Assembly: GCA_964449295.1 (NCBI GenBank)
Contig: CAYUZN010000105.1
Span: forward strand, 1 to 6,554
DNA from: CANJJB01 sp964449295
GTDB taxonomy: Bacteria > Chlamydiota > Chlamydiia > Chlamydiales > Rhabdochlamydiaceae
DNA: 6,554 nucleotides
Direction of reading: 5' to 3'
The notes below the pieces were generated by a model. That model was not told the origin of the DNA. It saw only the letters and a program-made list of their open reading frames with translations, and made no database searches. Within the stretch, counting starts at the first letter, position 1, and each line of letters opens with the position of its first letter. Shown here piece after piece: positions 6,111 to 6,554 of the stretch. Made by a program: the position numbers and the translations under genes.

Positions 6111-6341
6111 TTACCCCTCAAAATCTGCAAGATATTCATCAGGAAGTGGTGCATCAAAATCTTTTGCAATTTTAATTTTCCCCTTGAGAGCACCGAATCG
6201 TCTTTTCGGTTTTTTAGTAATAGGTACAAGCTTAGCCACTGGTTTCCCTGCCATAGCAATTAAAATCTCATTTCCATGAAGGACTGAATCGACAAGCTTA
6301 GAGAAATGAGTCTTAGCTTCGTGAATGTTGACTATTCGCAT
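6111..6341 (-). CDS. Phd/YefM-family antitoxin
   Basis: A 76-residue protein. Its N-terminal half, MRIVNIHEAKTHFSKLVDSV and then the segment ending in AGKPVAKLVPI (about residues 31-41), is the standard Phd/YefM DNA-binding and dimerisation domain. The C-terminal half, with RRFGALKGKIKI (47-58) and DFDAPLPDEYLADFEG (61-76), is the toxin-binding tail common in Phd-like partners of PIN toxins. It neutralises the toxin encoded immediately downstream and normally represses its own operon, with repression strongest when bound to the toxin. AGGGGAG sits about six bases before the ATG. A palindromic operator lies 25-45 bases upstream of the start. The gene is complete, so the module appears intact. 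Confidence 0.94.
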   Translation of the reverse strand: MRIVNIHEAKTHFSKLVDSVLHGNEILIAMAGKPVAKLVPITKKPKRRFGALKGKIKIAKDFDAPLPDEYLADFEG

Positions 6342-6362
6342 ATATCTCCCCTTATATGGTTT

Positions 6363-6386
6363 GATTAGACTAAACTTAGTCTAGTC
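6363..6386. promoter_or_regulatory. Palindromic operator of the toxin-antitoxin operon
   Basis: TAGACTAA (6366-6373) and TTAGTCTA (6376-6383) form a perfect 8-bp inverted repeat around a central AC. After one mismatch on each side, GA and TC extend the symmetry to 24 bases. A further TAGTCTA copy overlaps the right arm (6382-6388 reads TAGTCTA). It lies just upstream of the antitoxin, where Phd/YefM proteins usually bind. A weak promoter (TTGCAT at 6401-6406, 17 bases, TAGACT at 6378-6383 on the minus strand) would overlap the site, which fits autorepression, but the promoter call itself is uncertain. Confidence 0.65.
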
Positions 6387-6425
6387 TATTTTAGGCTTAC
6401 ATGCAACTTAAAATTAAAAGTCAGA

Positions 6426-6554
6426 TTACGGTCTAAGTAGATGAGACAAAGTGCTTCTTGTGTGAAGAGCAGAGGTTATATGGAGAGCAAAACTTATAAC
6501 TAACAGTGCGTTAAAGCAAAACTTAGTTTTTTTATACTCTATAAACTCTTCTTT
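6426..6554 (-). CDS. C-terminal end of a second transmembrane-hairpin protein (copy 2, 5' partial)
   Basis: The minus-strand frame enters from the right edge and gives 42 residues before TAA: KEEFIEYKKTKFCFNALLVI, then SFALHITSALHTRSTLSHLL and RP. It is identical at 34 of 42 positions to residues 154-195 of the protein at 4900-5487 and covers the linker, the second hydrophobic segment and the polar tail. The rest lies outside the window. Unlike copy 1, no hairpin terminator follows the stop, so its transcript could run into the antitoxin gene that starts 84 bases further on. No function can be assigned beyond membership of the same family. Confidence 0.88.
   Translation of the reverse strand, partial: KEEFIEYKKTKFCFNALLVISFALHITSALHTRSTLSHLLRP

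Noticed and set aside
6107..6259. Upstream extension of the PIN toxin frame to an ATG at 6259
   Set aside because: It overlaps the antitoxin, has no PIN-like sequence, and the ATG at 6106 has a good Shine-Dalgarno and the canonical MRYLLDTH beginning.

Overview
The window is AT-rich and tightly packed. It looks like part of the chromosome of a Chlamydiales bacterium, probably an environmental (amoeba- or arthropod-associated) lineage. The main support is the 6-phosphogluconate dehydrogenase, which matches my memory of chlamydial Gnd closely, together with an FAD-type protoporphyrinogen oxidase and a possible Inc-like membrane protein. This assignment is inference from recalled sequences, not from a search.

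Left part (1-4772), housekeeping metabolism. The end of a cell-wall amidase gene (+) is followed 8 bases later by gnd (+), the oxidative pentose phosphate enzyme. gnd ends stop-to-stop against hemF (-), oxygen-dependent coproporphyrinogen III oxidase. hemF is divergent from hemG (+), FAD-dependent protoporphyrinogen oxidase, so the pair encodes two successive late steps of haem synthesis from a 54-base shared upstream region. hemG runs tail-to-tail into, and overlaps by 79 bases, a minus-strand gene for an alpha-oxoamine-synthase-like protein (BioF/Kbl/ALAS fold). In that protein the PLP-binding lysine appears to be histidine, so it is probably a pseudoenzyme.

Right part (4773-6554), accessory region, all genes on the minus strand. 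In transcription order from the right edge it holds: the last 42 codons of a small membrane-protein gene; a Phd/YefM antitoxin and PIN (VapC-like) toxin operon with a palindromic operator; a roughly 240-base AT-rich spacer with a striking four-half-site palindrome and a good promoter; and a complete 195-residue protein with a C-terminal transmembrane hairpin, followed by a strong intrinsic terminator. The truncated gene at the right edge is a paralogue of this 195-residue gene (118 of 129 bases identical), and almost all differences change the amino acid. The toxin-antitoxin module therefore sits between two copies of a diverging membrane-protein family.

The most noteworthy items are the lysine-less alpha-oxoamine synthase in a haem gene cluster, the fast-diverging membrane-protein pair around the toxin-antitoxin module, the dyad-symmetric element at 5667-5704, and a HemF that lacks the usual C-terminal tail.
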